Source of the DNA: LMUY01 sp965199165
GTDB taxonomy: Bacteria > Pseudomonadota > Alphaproteobacteria > Acetobacterales > Acetobacteraceae
Reading direction: 5' to 3'
Length of the DNA stretch: 64,000 nucleotides
Assembly (NCBI GenBank): GCA_965199165.1
Contig: OZ240681.1
Location: 1,178,001 to 1,242,000 of the forward strand
In this document: positions 9,489 to 18,089 of the stretch, piece after piece
Position numbering within the stretch: the first letter of the stretch is position 1
How the letters are laid out: the number at the start of each line of letters is the position of its first letter
Position numbers and translations under genes: made by a program
Notes under the pieces: generated by a model
Told to the model about the DNA's origin: nothing
What the model saw: only the letters and a program-made list of their open reading frames with translations
Database searches by the model: none

Positions 9489-10406
9489 ATGTCGGCTGAG
9501 TCGCTCTTGCGTGAGACCGCCGAGACGCTGTCGGCGGCGATGGCGCAGGCCGTCCAAACCACCGAAGCGGCCCTGGACAGCCTGATCGGCCAGCCGAGCG
9601 GGGCGGAAGCGCGCCTGATCGAGGCGATGCGGTATGCCACCCTGAACGGCGGCAAGCGGATGCGGGGGTTCCTGGTGCTGGAGATCGCGGGGCTGTTCGG
9701 CGTGCCGCGGCCATGGTCCGCCCGGGTGGCGGCCTCGGTGGAGATGCTGCACGCCTACTCGCTGGTCCATGACGACCTTCCGTCCATGGACGATGACGAT
9801 CTGCGCCGTGGCCAGCCCAGCACCCACCGCGCGTTCGACGAGGCGACGGCCATCCTGGCCGGGGACGCGTTGCAGGCGCTGGCGTTCGAAGTCCTGGGCC
9901 AGGACGCCACCCACCCCGACCCATCCGCCCGGTGCGAGCTGGTGGCGGCCCTGGGCGCGGCGAGTGGCGCACGAGGCATGGCAGGCGGCCAGATGATCGA
10001 CATGGCGACGGAAGGCCGGGCGCTGGACGTTGCGGAGGTGGCGTTGCTCCAGGCGTTGAAGACGGGCCGGCTGATCCAGTACAGTGCCGAGGCCGGGGCG
10101 ATCCTGGGTCGCGCCGACGCCGTGGCCCGTTCGCGGATCGCCGCCTACGGCCGCGACCTGGGCGCCGCGTTCCAGATCGCGGACGACGTGCTGGATGCTG
10201 CGGGCGACACCGCGGCCATCGGCAAGACCGCCGGCAAGGATGCCGCCGCCGGCAAGGCGACGCTCGTGGCCTTGCTCGGGCTGGACGAGGCGACCGCCCA
10301 GGCGCGCGCGCTGAGCGCCCAGGCCGCCGCGCACCTCGACATGTTCGGCCCGCCAGCCCAGCGCCTGCGCGAGTTGGCGAGCTACGTCGTGTCACGAGAC
10401 TACTGA
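9489..10406 (+). CDS. ispA: Farnesyl diphosphate synthase (polyprenyl synthetase)
   Basis: A 305-residue prenyltransferase condensing IPP with DMAPP/GPP to farnesyl diphosphate. The first Asp-rich motif is in HDDLPSMDDDDLRRG (near residue 95) and the second is QIADDVLD (near 231). GGKRMRG near residue 54 is the IPP-binding segment. It is followed one base later by dxs, the common ispA-dxs pairing of alphaproteobacteria. Here the pair heads the second hopanoid operon, supplying the HpnD substrate. Confidence 0.93.
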   Translation: MSAESLLRETAETLSAAMAQAVQTTEAALDSLIGQPSGAEARLIEAMRYATLNGGKRMRGFLVLEIAGLFGVPRPWSARVAASVEMLHAYSLVHDDLPSMDDDDLRRGQPSTHRAFDEATAILAGDALQALAFEVLGQDATHPDPSARCELVAALGAASGARGMAGGQMIDMATEGRALDVAEVALLQALKTGRLIQYSAEAGAILGRADAVARSRIAAYGRDLGAAFQIADDVLDAAGDTAAIGKTAGKDAAAGKATLVALLGLDEATAQARALSAQAAAHLDMFGPPAQRLRELASYVVSRDY

Positions 10407-10407
10407 G

Positions 10408-12351
10408 GTGACCGTCCCGCTTTTGCCGCCCCGTCCGGCGACGCCGTTGCTGGACCGGGTCCGGGTTCCGTCCGACCTTCGCAACCTGTCGGCGGAGCAG
10501 TTGCGCCAGGTGGCCGACGAGTTGCGGGCCGAGACGATCGACGCGGTGAGCACCACGGGCGGCCATCTGGGCGCCAGCCTGGGCGTGGTGGAGCTGACGG
10601 TGGCTTTGCACGCGGTGTTCGACACGCCGGCCGACCGGGTGATCTGGGACGTGGGCCACCAGTGCTACCCGCACAAGATCATCACCGGCCGGCGCGACCG
10701 CATCCGCACCCTGCGCCAGCCTGGCGGCCTGTCCGGCTTCACCCGCCGGGCGGAGAGCGAGTATGACCCGTTCGGCGCCGCGCACTCTTCCACCTCCATC
10801 TCCGCCGGGCTGGGCATGGCGGTGGCGTCCGAGCTGCTGGGCACGCCGCGCACGGTCGTCGCGGTGATCGGCGACGGGGCGATGAGCGCCGGCATGGCCT
10901 ACGAGGCGATGAACAACGCCGGTGCCATGAAGGCCCGGCTGGTGGTGGTGCTGAACGACAACGAGATGTCGATCGCCCCACCCGTGGGGGCGATGAGCGC
11001 CTACCTGACGCGGCTGCTCAGCTCCAACTCCTACCTCAACCTGCGCGACCTGGCCTCCCGCATGGCGCGGCGCTTCCCCACGGGCGTGGCCAAGACGGCC
11101 AAGCGGGCGGAGGAGTATGCCCGCGGCATCCTGACCGGCGGCACGCTGTTCGAGGAGCTGGGCTTCTACTACCTGGGCCCGATCGACGGCCACAACCTGG
11201 ACCACCTGCTGCCCGTGCTGCGCAACGTGCGCGACGCGGAGGAGGCCGGGCCGATCCTGGTGCACGCCATCACCCAGAAGGGCCGCGGCTACGCCCCGGC
11301 GGAGGCGAGTGCGGACAAGCTGCACGCCGTCAGCCGGTTCAACGTGGTGACGGGCGAGCAGGTCAAGGCGCCGCCCGGCCCGCCCTCCTACACCCGGGTG
11401 TTCGCCGACGCGCTGATCGCCGAGGCGGAGGCCAACCCGCGGGTGGTGGCGGTGACGGCGGCGATGCCGTCCGGCACGGGGCTGGATCGGTTCGCCAAGC
11501 GCTTTCCGGAGCGGTGCTTCGACGTGGGGATCGCCGAGCAGCATGCGGTGACGTTCGCGGCGGGGATGGCAACGGAGGGGCTGGTGCCGTTCTGCGCCAT
11601 CTACAGCACGTTCCTGCAGCGTGCGTATGACCAGGTGGTGCACGACGTGGCGATCCAGGGGCTGCCGGTGCGGTTCGGGCTGGACCGGGCGGGGCTGGTG
11701 GGGGCGGACGGTGCGACGCATGCCGGCAGCTTCGACCTGGCCTATCTGGGCTGCCTGCCCGGCATGGTGCTGATGGCGCCGGCCGACGAGGTGGAGCTGG
11801 TGCACATGGTGGCGACGCAGGCGGCGTATGATGCCGGGCCGTCCGCGGTGCGCTACCCGCGCGGCGAGGGCACCGGGCTCGCCTTGCCGGCGCGCGGCAC
11901 GCCCTTGCCGATCGGCCGCGGCCGCGTGGTGCGGGAGCCCCGGGGGGCCGAGGTGGCGATCCTGAGCCTGGGCCCGCGGCTGGCGGAGGCACTGGTGGCG
12001 GCGGACGAGCTGACGGCGCGGGGGCTGCCCGCGACGGTGGCGGACGCCCGGTTCGCCAAGCCGCTGGACACGGCGCTCCTCGAGCGGCTGGCGCGGGAGC
12101 ATGCGGTGCTGGTGACGATCGAGGACGGCTCGGCCGGCGGGTTCGGTTCGGCGGTCATGCAGCATCTCGCGTGGGCCGGGCTGCTGGACGGCGGGCTGCG
12201 GATCCGCCCCATGGTGCTGCCCGACCGCTTCATCGACCACAACAACCCCAAAGCCCAACTCGCCGAAGCCGGCCTCACCGCAAAGGACATCGTCCGGACC
12301 GTCGTGGACGCGGTCGGCCGCACGATGACCAAGAGAGCGTCCAGCCAATGA
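10408..12351 (+). CDS. dxs: 1-deoxy-D-xylulose-5-phosphate synthase
   Basis: A 647-residue thiamine-diphosphate enzyme that commits pyruvate and glyceraldehyde-3-phosphate to the MEP isoprenoid pathway. The TPP-binding motif GDGAMSAGMAYEAMNNA is near residue 152. The transketolase pyrimidine-binding domain starts around residue 330 (YTRVFADALIAEA), with DVGIAEQHAVTFAAG near 372, and a transketolase C-terminal domain follows. The GTG start follows the ispA stop closely (TGAGGTG). The gene overlaps hpnM by 4 bases (ATGA). Confidence 0.96.
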   Translation: MTVPLLPPRPATPLLDRVRVPSDLRNLSAEQLRQVADELRAETIDAVSTTGGHLGASLGVVELTVALHAVFDTPADRVIWDVGHQCYPHKIITGRRDRIRTLRQPGGLSGFTRRAESEYDPFGAAHSSTSISAGLGMAVASELLGTPRTVVAVIGDGAMSAGMAYEAMNNAGAMKARLVVVLNDNEMSIAPPVGAMSAYLTRLLSSNSYLNLRDLASRMARRFPTGVAKTAKRAEEYARGILTGGTLFEELGFYYLGPIDGHNLDHLLPVLRNVRDAEEAGPILVHAITQKGRGYAPAEASADKLHAVSRFNVVTGEQVKAPPGPPSYTRVFADALIAEAEANPRVVAVTAAMPSGTGLDRFAKRFPERCFDVGIAEQHAVTFAAGMATEGLVPFCAIYSTFLQRAYDQVVHDVAIQGLPVRFGLDRAGLVGADGATHAGSFDLAYLGCLPGMVLMAPADEVELVHMVATQAAYDAGPSAVRYPRGEGTGLALPARGTPLPIGRGRVVREPRGAEVAILSLGPRLAEALVAADELTARGLPATVADARFAKPLDTALLERLAREHAVLVTIEDGSAGGFGSAVMQHLAWAGLLDGGLRIRPMVLPDRFIDHNNPKAQLAEAGLTAKDIVRTVVDAVGRTMTKRASSQ

Positions 12352-12956
12352 TCCGCATCCTCGCACTGCTTGGTTCGCTGCTGGCGGCAGCCTCCGCACA
12401 GGCTGCGGAGTCGGCGGCTGCCGTCCCGATCGCGGCGCTGGACGGGGGCCTGCTCCAGGTCATGCACGCCGGGAAGGCGACCCCCTTCAGCCAGCGCTAC
12501 GCCACGCTCACCCCCGTCGTGCAGCAAGCTTTCGACTTGGACACCATCCTGCAGACCTCCGTCGGGCCGCGCTGGCGCAGCTTCACGCCAGACCAGCAGC
12601 AGGAGCTACAGGGCGAGTTCCTGCGCTTCACGGTCGCCAACTACGTGAGCAACTTCTCCTCCTTCGGCGGCGAACGGTTCGAGATCGATCCAGACACGCG
12701 GCCGGTGGGCGCCGAGCAGGTGGTCGCCACCCACATCGTCTCGTCCGGCAGCGATCCCGTCCGCCTCGACTATGTCATGCGACAGGGTGCTGCGGGCTGG
12801 CGGGCGGTGGATGTGCTGCTCGACGGCTCGATCAGCCGCGTCGCCGTGCAACGGTCGGACTTCCGCAGCCTGCTGGAAAGCGGCGGTCCGGACGCGTTGG
12901 TGGCAAGCCTGCGCAAGAAGGTTTCGGACCTTTCCGGCGGCGCCGGCGTCCCGTGA
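12348..12956 (+). CDS. hpnM: Hopanoid-associated periplasmic protein HpnM (MlaC/Ttg2D family)
   Basis: A 202-residue protein with an N-terminal signal peptide (ILALLGSLLAAASAQAAES, cleavage near residue 20) and a single MlaC/Ttg2D-type lipid-binding domain. Family members shuttle lipids across the periplasm; HpnM is the version linked to hopanoid loci and is thought to work with HpnN. It is coupled to dxs by an ATGA overlap and to hpnI by a GTGA overlap. The bound ligand cannot be read from sequence. Confidence 0.88.
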   Translation: MIRILALLGSLLAAASAQAAESAAAVPIAALDGGLLQVMHAGKATPFSQRYATLTPVVQQAFDLDTILQTSVGPRWRSFTPDQQQELQGEFLRFTVANYVSNFSSFGGERFEIDPDTRPVGAEQVVATHIVSSGSDPVRLDYVMRQGAAGWRAVDVLLDGSISRVAVQRSDFRSLLESGGPDALVASLRKKVSDLSGGAGVP

Positions 12957-14107
12957 CCCTGATGCCGTCTTTGTCGACCTGCCTGGCCGGGCTGGCCGCT
13001 CTCGTCACGTTCGCGGGGCTGTTGCAGGCCGCCATCGGCTGGTGGGTCGTGCGCCGCCACAGCCGTCGCCAGGGGCGGCCGAACGGCTGGCAGCCGCCGA
13101 TCACCATCCTGAAGCCGCTGCACGGGGACGAACCGCTGCTGGAGGAGGCGCTCGCCTCGTTCTGCACTCAGGACTATCCCCGGTTCCAGATCGTCTTTGG
13201 CCTGCAGGACGCGTCCGACCCGGCGCTGCACGTGCTGCGCCGGCTGCGCGCCCGCTTCCCGCACGTCGATATCGACATGGTCATCGACCCGGCGCAGCAC
13301 GGCATCAACCGCAAGGTCAGCAACCTCATCAACATGTATCCGCACGCGGTGCATGACCTGATCGTCATCGCCGACAGCGACATCCACGCTCCCGCTGGAT
13401 ACCTGGCGGACCTGGCGGCCGAACTGGCTCGTCCCGGCGTGGGCCTGGTCACCACGCTTTACACCGGCCTGCAGGCCACCGGCACCGTTGCGGCGCGGCT
13501 GGGCGCGGCACAGATCAACCACAGCTTCCTGCCGGGCGCGTTGCTGGCCCGCTCTCTGGGGCGCGAGGATTGCCTCGGTGCCACGATGGCGCTGCGCCGC
13601 GAGACGCTGGAGGGTGTCGGCGGCCTGCACGCGTTGGTGCATCACCTGGCCGACGACGCCGTGCTCGGCCGCCTGGTCACCGCCCGGGGCGAGCGGGTCG
13701 CGCTGGCCGCCACCATGCCGGAGACCACGGTTCCCGAACTGCGCGTCGCCCACCTGTTCGCGCACGAGCTGCGCTGGGGCCGCACCATCCACTCCCTGGC
13801 GCCGGTCGGGTTCGCCCTCTCGTCCTTGCAGTACCCGCTGTTTTGGGCCGGGCTCGCCGTCGCCCTGTCCGGCTTGGACACGTGGGCGCTCGCCCTGTTC
13901 GCGGCCGCCTGGCTGGTGCGGTCTGCCGCCATGCTGGCGGTGGATGCAAGCCTCGGTTTGCCGATGGCGGTTTCGGTGTGGCTGCTGCCGCTGCGGGACG
14001 TGCTGTCCGTCGTCGTGATCCTGGCGAGCTATGGCGGGAACCAAGTTGCCTGGCGGGGGCACATTCTCCATATCTCGTCCCCGCGGCTGGTGGCGGGCAA
14101 AGGATAG
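12953..14107 (+). CDS. hpnI: Hopanoid glycosyltransferase HpnI
   Basis: A 384-residue family-2 glycosyltransferase, membrane-anchored at the N-terminus (about residues 5-25) and with hydrophobic helices after residue 280. ITILKPLHGDEPLLEEAL opens the catalytic domain, DSDIHAP is the metal-binding motif and HELRWGRTI is the acceptor-side motif. HpnI transfers N-acetylglucosamine to bacteriohopanetetrol, feeding HpnK and HpnJ. The GTG at 12953 overlaps the hpnM stop; ATG at 12962 is an alternative start. Confidence 0.9.
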   Translation: MTLMPSLSTCLAGLAALVTFAGLLQAAIGWWVVRRHSRRQGRPNGWQPPITILKPLHGDEPLLEEALASFCTQDYPRFQIVFGLQDASDPALHVLRRLRARFPHVDIDMVIDPAQHGINRKVSNLINMYPHAVHDLIVIADSDIHAPAGYLADLAAELARPGVGLVTTLYTGLQATGTVAARLGAAQINHSFLPGALLARSLGREDCLGATMALRRETLEGVGGLHALVHHLADDAVLGRLVTARGERVALAATMPETTVPELRVAHLFAHELRWGRTIHSLAPVGFALSSLQYPLFWAGLAVALSGLDTWALALFAAAWLVRSAAMLAVDASLGLPMAVSVWLLPLRDVLSVVVILASYGGNQVAWRGHILHISSPRLVAGKG

Positions 14108-14111
14108 AGCC

Positions 14112-15542
14112 ATGATGAAGACGTTGTTCCTGCAACCCCCGTCCTTCGGTGGGTTCGACGGCGGCGCCGGCTCCCGCTACCAGGCCAAACGCGAAATCCG
14201 CTCCTTCTGGTATCCGACCTGGCTGGCGCAGCCGGCGGCCCTGGTGGAAGGCAGCAAGCTGATCGACGCGCCGCCCGCCGGGCTGGGGATGGAGCCGGTG
14301 CTGGCCGCCGCGAGGGAGAGCGAGCTGGTGGTGGTCCACACCTCCACCCCGTCCTTCGCCTCGGACGTGAAGGTGGCGCAGGCGTTGAAGGATGCCAAGC
14401 CGTCGCTGAAGATCGGCTTCGTCGGCGCCAAGGTGGCGGTGCAGCCGGCCGAAAGCCTGACCGGAGGCCCCTGCATCGATTTCGTCGCCCGCAACGAGTT
14501 CGACTTCACCATCCAGGAGATCGCCGCGGGGCGCGCGTTCAAGGACGTCGACGGCATCTCCTACCGCGATGCCTCCGGCGCGCTGGTCCACAACAGGGAC
14601 CGCGCCACCCTCGAGGACATGGACTCGCTGCCGTTCGTGACGGACGTCTACAAGCGGGACCTGCGGATCGAGGACTACTTCATCGGCTACCTTCTGCACC
14701 CCTACATCTCGATCTACACCGGGCGCGGCTGCAAATCCCGCTGCACGTTCTGCCTGTGGCCGCAGACGGTGGGCGGCCATCGCTACCGCACCCGCAGCCC
14801 GGCCCACGTGGCCGCCGAGATCGCGGCCGCGCAGAAGATGTTCCCGCAGGTGCGCGAGTTCTTCTTCGACGACGACACCTTCACCGACGACCTGCCCCGG
14901 GCGGAGGCGATCGCGCGCGAGCTGGGCAAGCTTGGCGTCACCTGGTCCTGCAACGCGAAGGCCAACGTGCCGCGCGAGACGCTGAAGGTGCTGAAGGATA
15001 ACGGGCTGCGCCTGCTGCTGGTGGGCTACGAGAGCGGCAACCAGCAGATCCTGCACAACATCAAGAAGGGCATGCTGATCGACGTGGCCAAGCGGTTCAC
15101 CCGCGACTGCCACGAGCTTGGGATCAAGATCCACGGCACCTTCATCCTCGGCCTGCCGGGCGAGACGAAGGAGACGATCGAGCAGACCATCAAGTTCGCC
15201 ACCGAGATCAACCCGCACACGCTGCAGGTGTCGCTGGCGGCGCCATACCCAGGCACGTTCCTGCACAAGCAGGCGCTGGAGAATGGCTGGCTGAGCGCCG
15301 AGCATGCCGAGCTGATCGACGAGACCGGCATCCAGATCGCACCGCTGAACTACCCGGGCGTGCTGACGCACGGCGAAATCTTCGACAGCGTCGAGGTGTT
15401 CTATAAGCGCTTCTACTTCCGCGCGCCGAAGATCGCCTCCATCGTCGGTGAGATGGTGCGCAGCCCGCAGATGATGAAGCGTCGGCTGCGCGAGGGGGTC
15501 GAGTTCTTCCAGTTCATGCGCGACCGGAACAAGGCCGCCTGA
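14112..15542 (+). CDS. hpnJ: Radical SAM protein HpnJ (hopanoid cyclitol ether formation)
   Basis: A 476-residue B12-binding-type radical SAM protein. An N-terminal cobalamin-binding-like domain (about residues 1-170) precedes the radical SAM core, with its [4Fe-4S] cysteines in GRGCKSRCTFC (C207, C211, C214). HpnJ is implicated in contracting the glucosamine head group into the cyclitol ether of bacteriohopanetetrol. It sits between hpnI and hpnK, the enzymes thought to make its substrate. Its stop is overlapped by the probable CTG start of hpnK. Confidence 0.92.
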   Translation: MMKTLFLQPPSFGGFDGGAGSRYQAKREIRSFWYPTWLAQPAALVEGSKLIDAPPAGLGMEPVLAAARESELVVVHTSTPSFASDVKVAQALKDAKPSLKIGFVGAKVAVQPAESLTGGPCIDFVARNEFDFTIQEIAAGRAFKDVDGISYRDASGALVHNRDRATLEDMDSLPFVTDVYKRDLRIEDYFIGYLLHPYISIYTGRGCKSRCTFCLWPQTVGGHRYRTRSPAHVAAEIAAAQKMFPQVREFFFDDDTFTDDLPRAEAIARELGKLGVTWSCNAKANVPRETLKVLKDNGLRLLLVGYESGNQQILHNIKKGMLIDVAKRFTRDCHELGIKIHGTFILGLPGETKETIEQTIKFATEINPHTLQVSLAAPYPGTFLHKQALENGWLSAEHAELIDETGIQIAPLNYPGVLTHGEIFDSVEVFYKRFYFRAPKIASIVGEMVRSPQMMKRRLREGVEFFQFMRDRNKAA

Positions 15543-16474
15543 ACCGGCCCGATGCCCGCCGGGTCATCATCTCGGCGGATGATTTCGGGCTTTCGGAAAG
15601 CGTCAACGAGGCGGTCGAGCGTGCCCATCGGGATGGGATACTCGGCACCGCCAGCCTGATGGTCGCCGGCCCCGCCGCGGCGGACGCAGTGGCGCGGGCG
15701 AGGCAACTGCCCAACTTGCGCGTGGGCCTGCACTTGGTGGTGATAGAGGGGCCGGCCGTGCTGGAGGCCGATCGCATCCCACGCCTGCTTGTCGAAATAC
15801 CCTCTCCCTCTGGGAAAGGGCTGGGTGAGGGTTCGCCCCTCCACGACCCGCCTCGCGTCGGGCGCACCCTCACCCCGAGGGAGGAAGCGTCCGCAGTTCG
15901 GGCCTTTCCCTCGGACCAGCTCGGCCTGGGTGTCCGCTACTTCTGCGACCCGCGGGTGCGCCGGCAGCTCCGGGCCGAGATCGCTGCCCAGTTCGCCGCC
16001 TTTGCCGCGACCGGGCTGCGGCTGGACCATGCGAACGCCCACAAGCACATGCACCTCCACCCGACGGTCGGCCGCATGCTGATCGAGGAGGGGCGCCCGC
16101 ACGGCCTGTCCGCGATCCGCATTCCCGCCGAACCGCCGGACGTGATGGCGAAGCTCGGCGACGATCCCGGCTTGGGCGGCAGGGCGTTGTATCGTTGGTC
16201 GGGCCTGTTGCGCCGGCAGGCTCGCCGGTCCGGGCTGCGCATGAACGATCATGCGTTCGGCATCACCTGGTCCGGACGCATGACGGCGGAGCGCATCATC
16301 CGGCTTGCCCCCCATCTGCCGGCGGGATTGAGCGAGCTGTACTTCCATCCCGCGACGGAAGCGAACGCGGCCATGGCCGCAGTCATGCCGGGCTACCGTC
16401 ACGCCGATGAACTCGCCGCACTCCTGGACCCTGCGGTCAAGGCGGCGCTGCCCACCCGCGTGGTCTACGATTAA
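15539..16474 (+). CDS. hpnK: Hopanoid deacetylase HpnK with in-frame repeat insertion and probable CTG start
   Basis: A YdjC/ChbG-family deacetylase that removes the acetyl group from GlcNAc-hopanoid. Motifs seen are RRVIISADDFGLSESVNEAV at the N-terminus, GLHLVVIEGP, LDHANAHKHMHLHP (metal-binding His) and ELYFHPATE. No ATG, GTG or TTG precedes the conserved N-terminus; the CTG at 15539 overlaps the hpnJ stop (CTGA) and gives a full-length 311-residue protein. About 35 extra residues (roughly 85-119) correspond to a dispersed palindromic repeat read through without a stop. All catalytic motifs lie outside the insertion, so activity may survive. A start at ATG 15659 would lose the ADDFG metal site. 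Confidence 0.85.
   Translation: MNRPDARRVIISADDFGLSESVNEAVERAHRDGILGTASLMVAGPAAADAVARARQLPNLRVGLHLVVIEGPAVLEADRIPRLLVEIPSPSGKGLGEGSPLHDPPRVGRTLTPREEASAVRAFPSDQLGLGVRYFCDPRVRRQLRAEIAAQFAAFAATGLRLDHANAHKHMHLHPTVGRMLIEEGRPHGLSAIRIPAEPPDVMAKLGDDPGLGGRALYRWSGLLRRQARRSGLRMNDHAFGITWSGRMTAERIIRLAPHLPAGLSELYFHPATEANAAMAAVMPGYRHADELAALLDPAVKAALPTRVVYD
15798..15896. repeat. Palindromic repeat copy inserted inside hpnK
   Basis: A CCCTCTCCCT-CT-GGGAAAGGG core is followed by a larger inverted pair (GGGTGAGGGT ... GCACCCTCACCC). The same core occurs near 39796, 39918, 48445 and 60897. It contributes a whole number of codons to hpnK with no stop, in the segment where the family normally has only a short loop between RIPRLL and the next conserved block (SDQLGLGVRYF). 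Confidence 0.75.
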
Positions 16475-17130
16475 GGCGCCAGGTTGATCGCCACCGACAC
16501 GCGCGGCTGCCTGCCGCGGAACGGACGCACGGCGTGGACCAGCCAGGAGGGGAACAGCAGCAGCGTCCCGGCCACCGGGATGATGAAGTCGGACCCGCCG
16601 GCGCTCAGGCAGCCGGGAAGCGCGTAGCGCAGGTTGGGTGCCAAGAAGCCCGGCAGGATGCCCCGAGGGTCCTGGATCTCGAACTCACCCCCCTCGCCCG
16701 GCGCGCCGGCCTGCACCCAGTAGACGCAGGACCAGAAGCAGCCCGGGTGGTGATGGGCGGCGTTGCCGTGGCCGTCGCGGTTCAGGTTCGCCCAGGCGTT
16801 GATCCGCCAGTCCACCGCCACCCGCGCCAGTTCAGCCTCGCCTTGCAGCGCGGTCATGCTGTTGGCCAATGCCACGGCCGCCTTCACCAGCCGCGCGCCC
16901 GCCGGGCCGGACCAGGTGGCGAAATCGTCCGTCGACTGCCAGCCCCCCAAATTGCTGCGCGTGACCCCTGGGGAGGCTTCCGCCCGGGCCAGGATCACTG
17001 GCAGCAACTCCGCGTTCAACGCCGCGGCCTCGTCCAGCGGCGCCAGCACGACCGGCGTGGCGAAGGTGTTGCGGATTTCGAACTCCGCGCGGCGGAATCC
17101 TAGGTCGGCCTGGTCGGGGGCTGGCGTCAT
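16471..17130 (-). CDS. 2OG-Fe(II) oxygenase family protein (TIGR02466-like)
   Basis: A 219-residue putative non-haem iron, 2-oxoglutarate-dependent dioxygenase. AWANLNRDGHGNAAHHHPGCFWSCVYWVQAG carries candidate iron ligands (the HHHP stretch; shown here only to place the motif), FEIQDPRG is conserved, and LLLFPSWLVHAVRPFRG supplies the distal His and the 2OG-binding Arg. The ATG at 17130 was chosen over a further upstream start because family homology begins there. It overlaps the hpnK stop by 4 bases on the opposite strand. Its substrate is unknown. Confidence 0.8.
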   Translation of the reverse strand: MTPAPDQADLGFRRAEFEIRNTFATPVVLAPLDEAAALNAELLPVILARAEASPGVTRSNLGGWQSTDDFATWSGPAGARLVKAAVALANSMTALQGEAELARVAVDWRINAWANLNRDGHGNAAHHHPGCFWSCVYWVQAGAPGEGGEFEIQDPRGILPGFLAPNLRYALPGCLSAGGSDFIIPVAGTLLLFPSWLVHAVRPFRGRQPRVSVAINLAP

Positions 17131-17187
17131 CGCCGGGCGGCCTCTTCTGGAAACGGGGAAACGGGAGCAAAGTACCCCATGATCATT

Positions 17188-17194
17188 GCAGGAG
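17188..17194 (+). promoter_or_regulatory. Ribosome-binding site fixing the accD start
   Basis: GCAGGAG lies 9 bases before the TTG at 17204. It decides between that TTG, which gives the usual SWLTE N-terminus of AccD, and an upstream TTG at 17186 that would overlap the site itself. Confidence 0.6.
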
Positions 17195-17203
17195 CATTGC
17201 CCG

Positions 17204-18085
17204 TTGAGTTGGCTGACCGAAGTCGTGCGACCGCGCATCCGGTCCTGGCTGGGCCAGGAGACCCGCGAGGTGCCGGAGAACCTGTGGCGCCAGTGCCCGG
17301 CGTGCCAGCAGATGATCTTTCACAAGGACCTCGATTCCAACCTCAAGGTCTGCCCGCATTGCGGCCACCACATGCGGCCGACGGCGCTGGAGCGCCTGGC
17401 CTGGACCTTCGACGACGGGGCGTTCGCCCGCATCGAGTTGCCGAAGGTCCCGGTCGACCCGCTGAAGTTCCGCGACCAGAAGCGCTACGCCGACCGCCTG
17501 CGCGAGGCGCGGGAGAAGACCGGGCTGGACGATGCCATCGTCGTGGCGCACGGCATGGTGGGTGGGCAAGCCATGGTCGTGGCCGCCTTCGCGTTCGAGT
17601 TCATGGGTGGCTCGATGGGGGCCGCAGTCGGCGAAGGCATCGTGGCCGCCGCGCGCCTGGCGACCTTGCAGGATGCCGCCCTGGTGATCTTCACCGCCTC
17701 GGGCGGTGCCCGGATGCACGAGGGTGCGGTCAGCCTGATGCAGATGCCGCGCACCACCATCGCCACGCAGATGGTCAAGGAAGCGCGGCTGCCGTTCATC
17801 AGCGTGCTGACCGACCCGACCACCGGGGGTGTCAGCGCCTCCTTTGCCATGCTGGGGGATATCCAGATCGCCGAACCCGGCGCGCTGATCGGGTTCGCCG
17901 GCGCTCGCGTCATCGAGCAGACGGTGCGCGAGACCCTGCCGGAGGGTTTCCAGCGTGCCGAGTATCTGCACGCCCACGGCATCATCGACCTGGTGGTCAA
18001 GCGTGGCGACATGCGGGAGACGCTTGGCCGCGTGGTCGGGATGCTGCGCGGCAAAGCCTCCACGCCGGTCCAGGCGGCGGCCTGA
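17204..18085 (+). CDS. accD: Acetyl-CoA carboxylase carboxyltransferase subunit beta
   Basis: A 293-residue beta subunit of the carboxyltransferase that forms malonyl-CoA. A four-Cys zinc ribbon at the N-terminus (CPACQQ, then CPHCGHH 15 residues on) is followed by the crotonase-fold domain, with FTASGGARMHEG near residue 170 and TDPTTGGVSASFA near 213. The TTG start is supported by the ribosome-binding site and by the conserved SWLTE-VRP opening. Unlike many relatives it is not next to trpA or folC. Confidence 0.95.
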   Translation: MSWLTEVVRPRIRSWLGQETREVPENLWRQCPACQQMIFHKDLDSNLKVCPHCGHHMRPTALERLAWTFDDGAFARIELPKVPVDPLKFRDQKRYADRLREAREKTGLDDAIVVAHGMVGGQAMVVAAFAFEFMGGSMGAAVGEGIVAAARLATLQDAALVIFTASGGARMHEGAVSLMQMPRTTIATQMVKEARLPFISVLTDPTTGGVSASFAMLGDIQIAEPGALIGFAGARVIEQTVRETLPEGFQRAEYLHAHGIIDLVVKRGDMRETLGRVVGMLRGKASTPVQAAA

Positions 18086-18089
18086 ACCG

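Noticed and set aside
9280..12399. A reverse open frame of about 1000 codons across ispA and dxs
   Set aside because: It is antisense to two unmistakable enzymes and has only His/Arg/Gln-rich composition without motifs.
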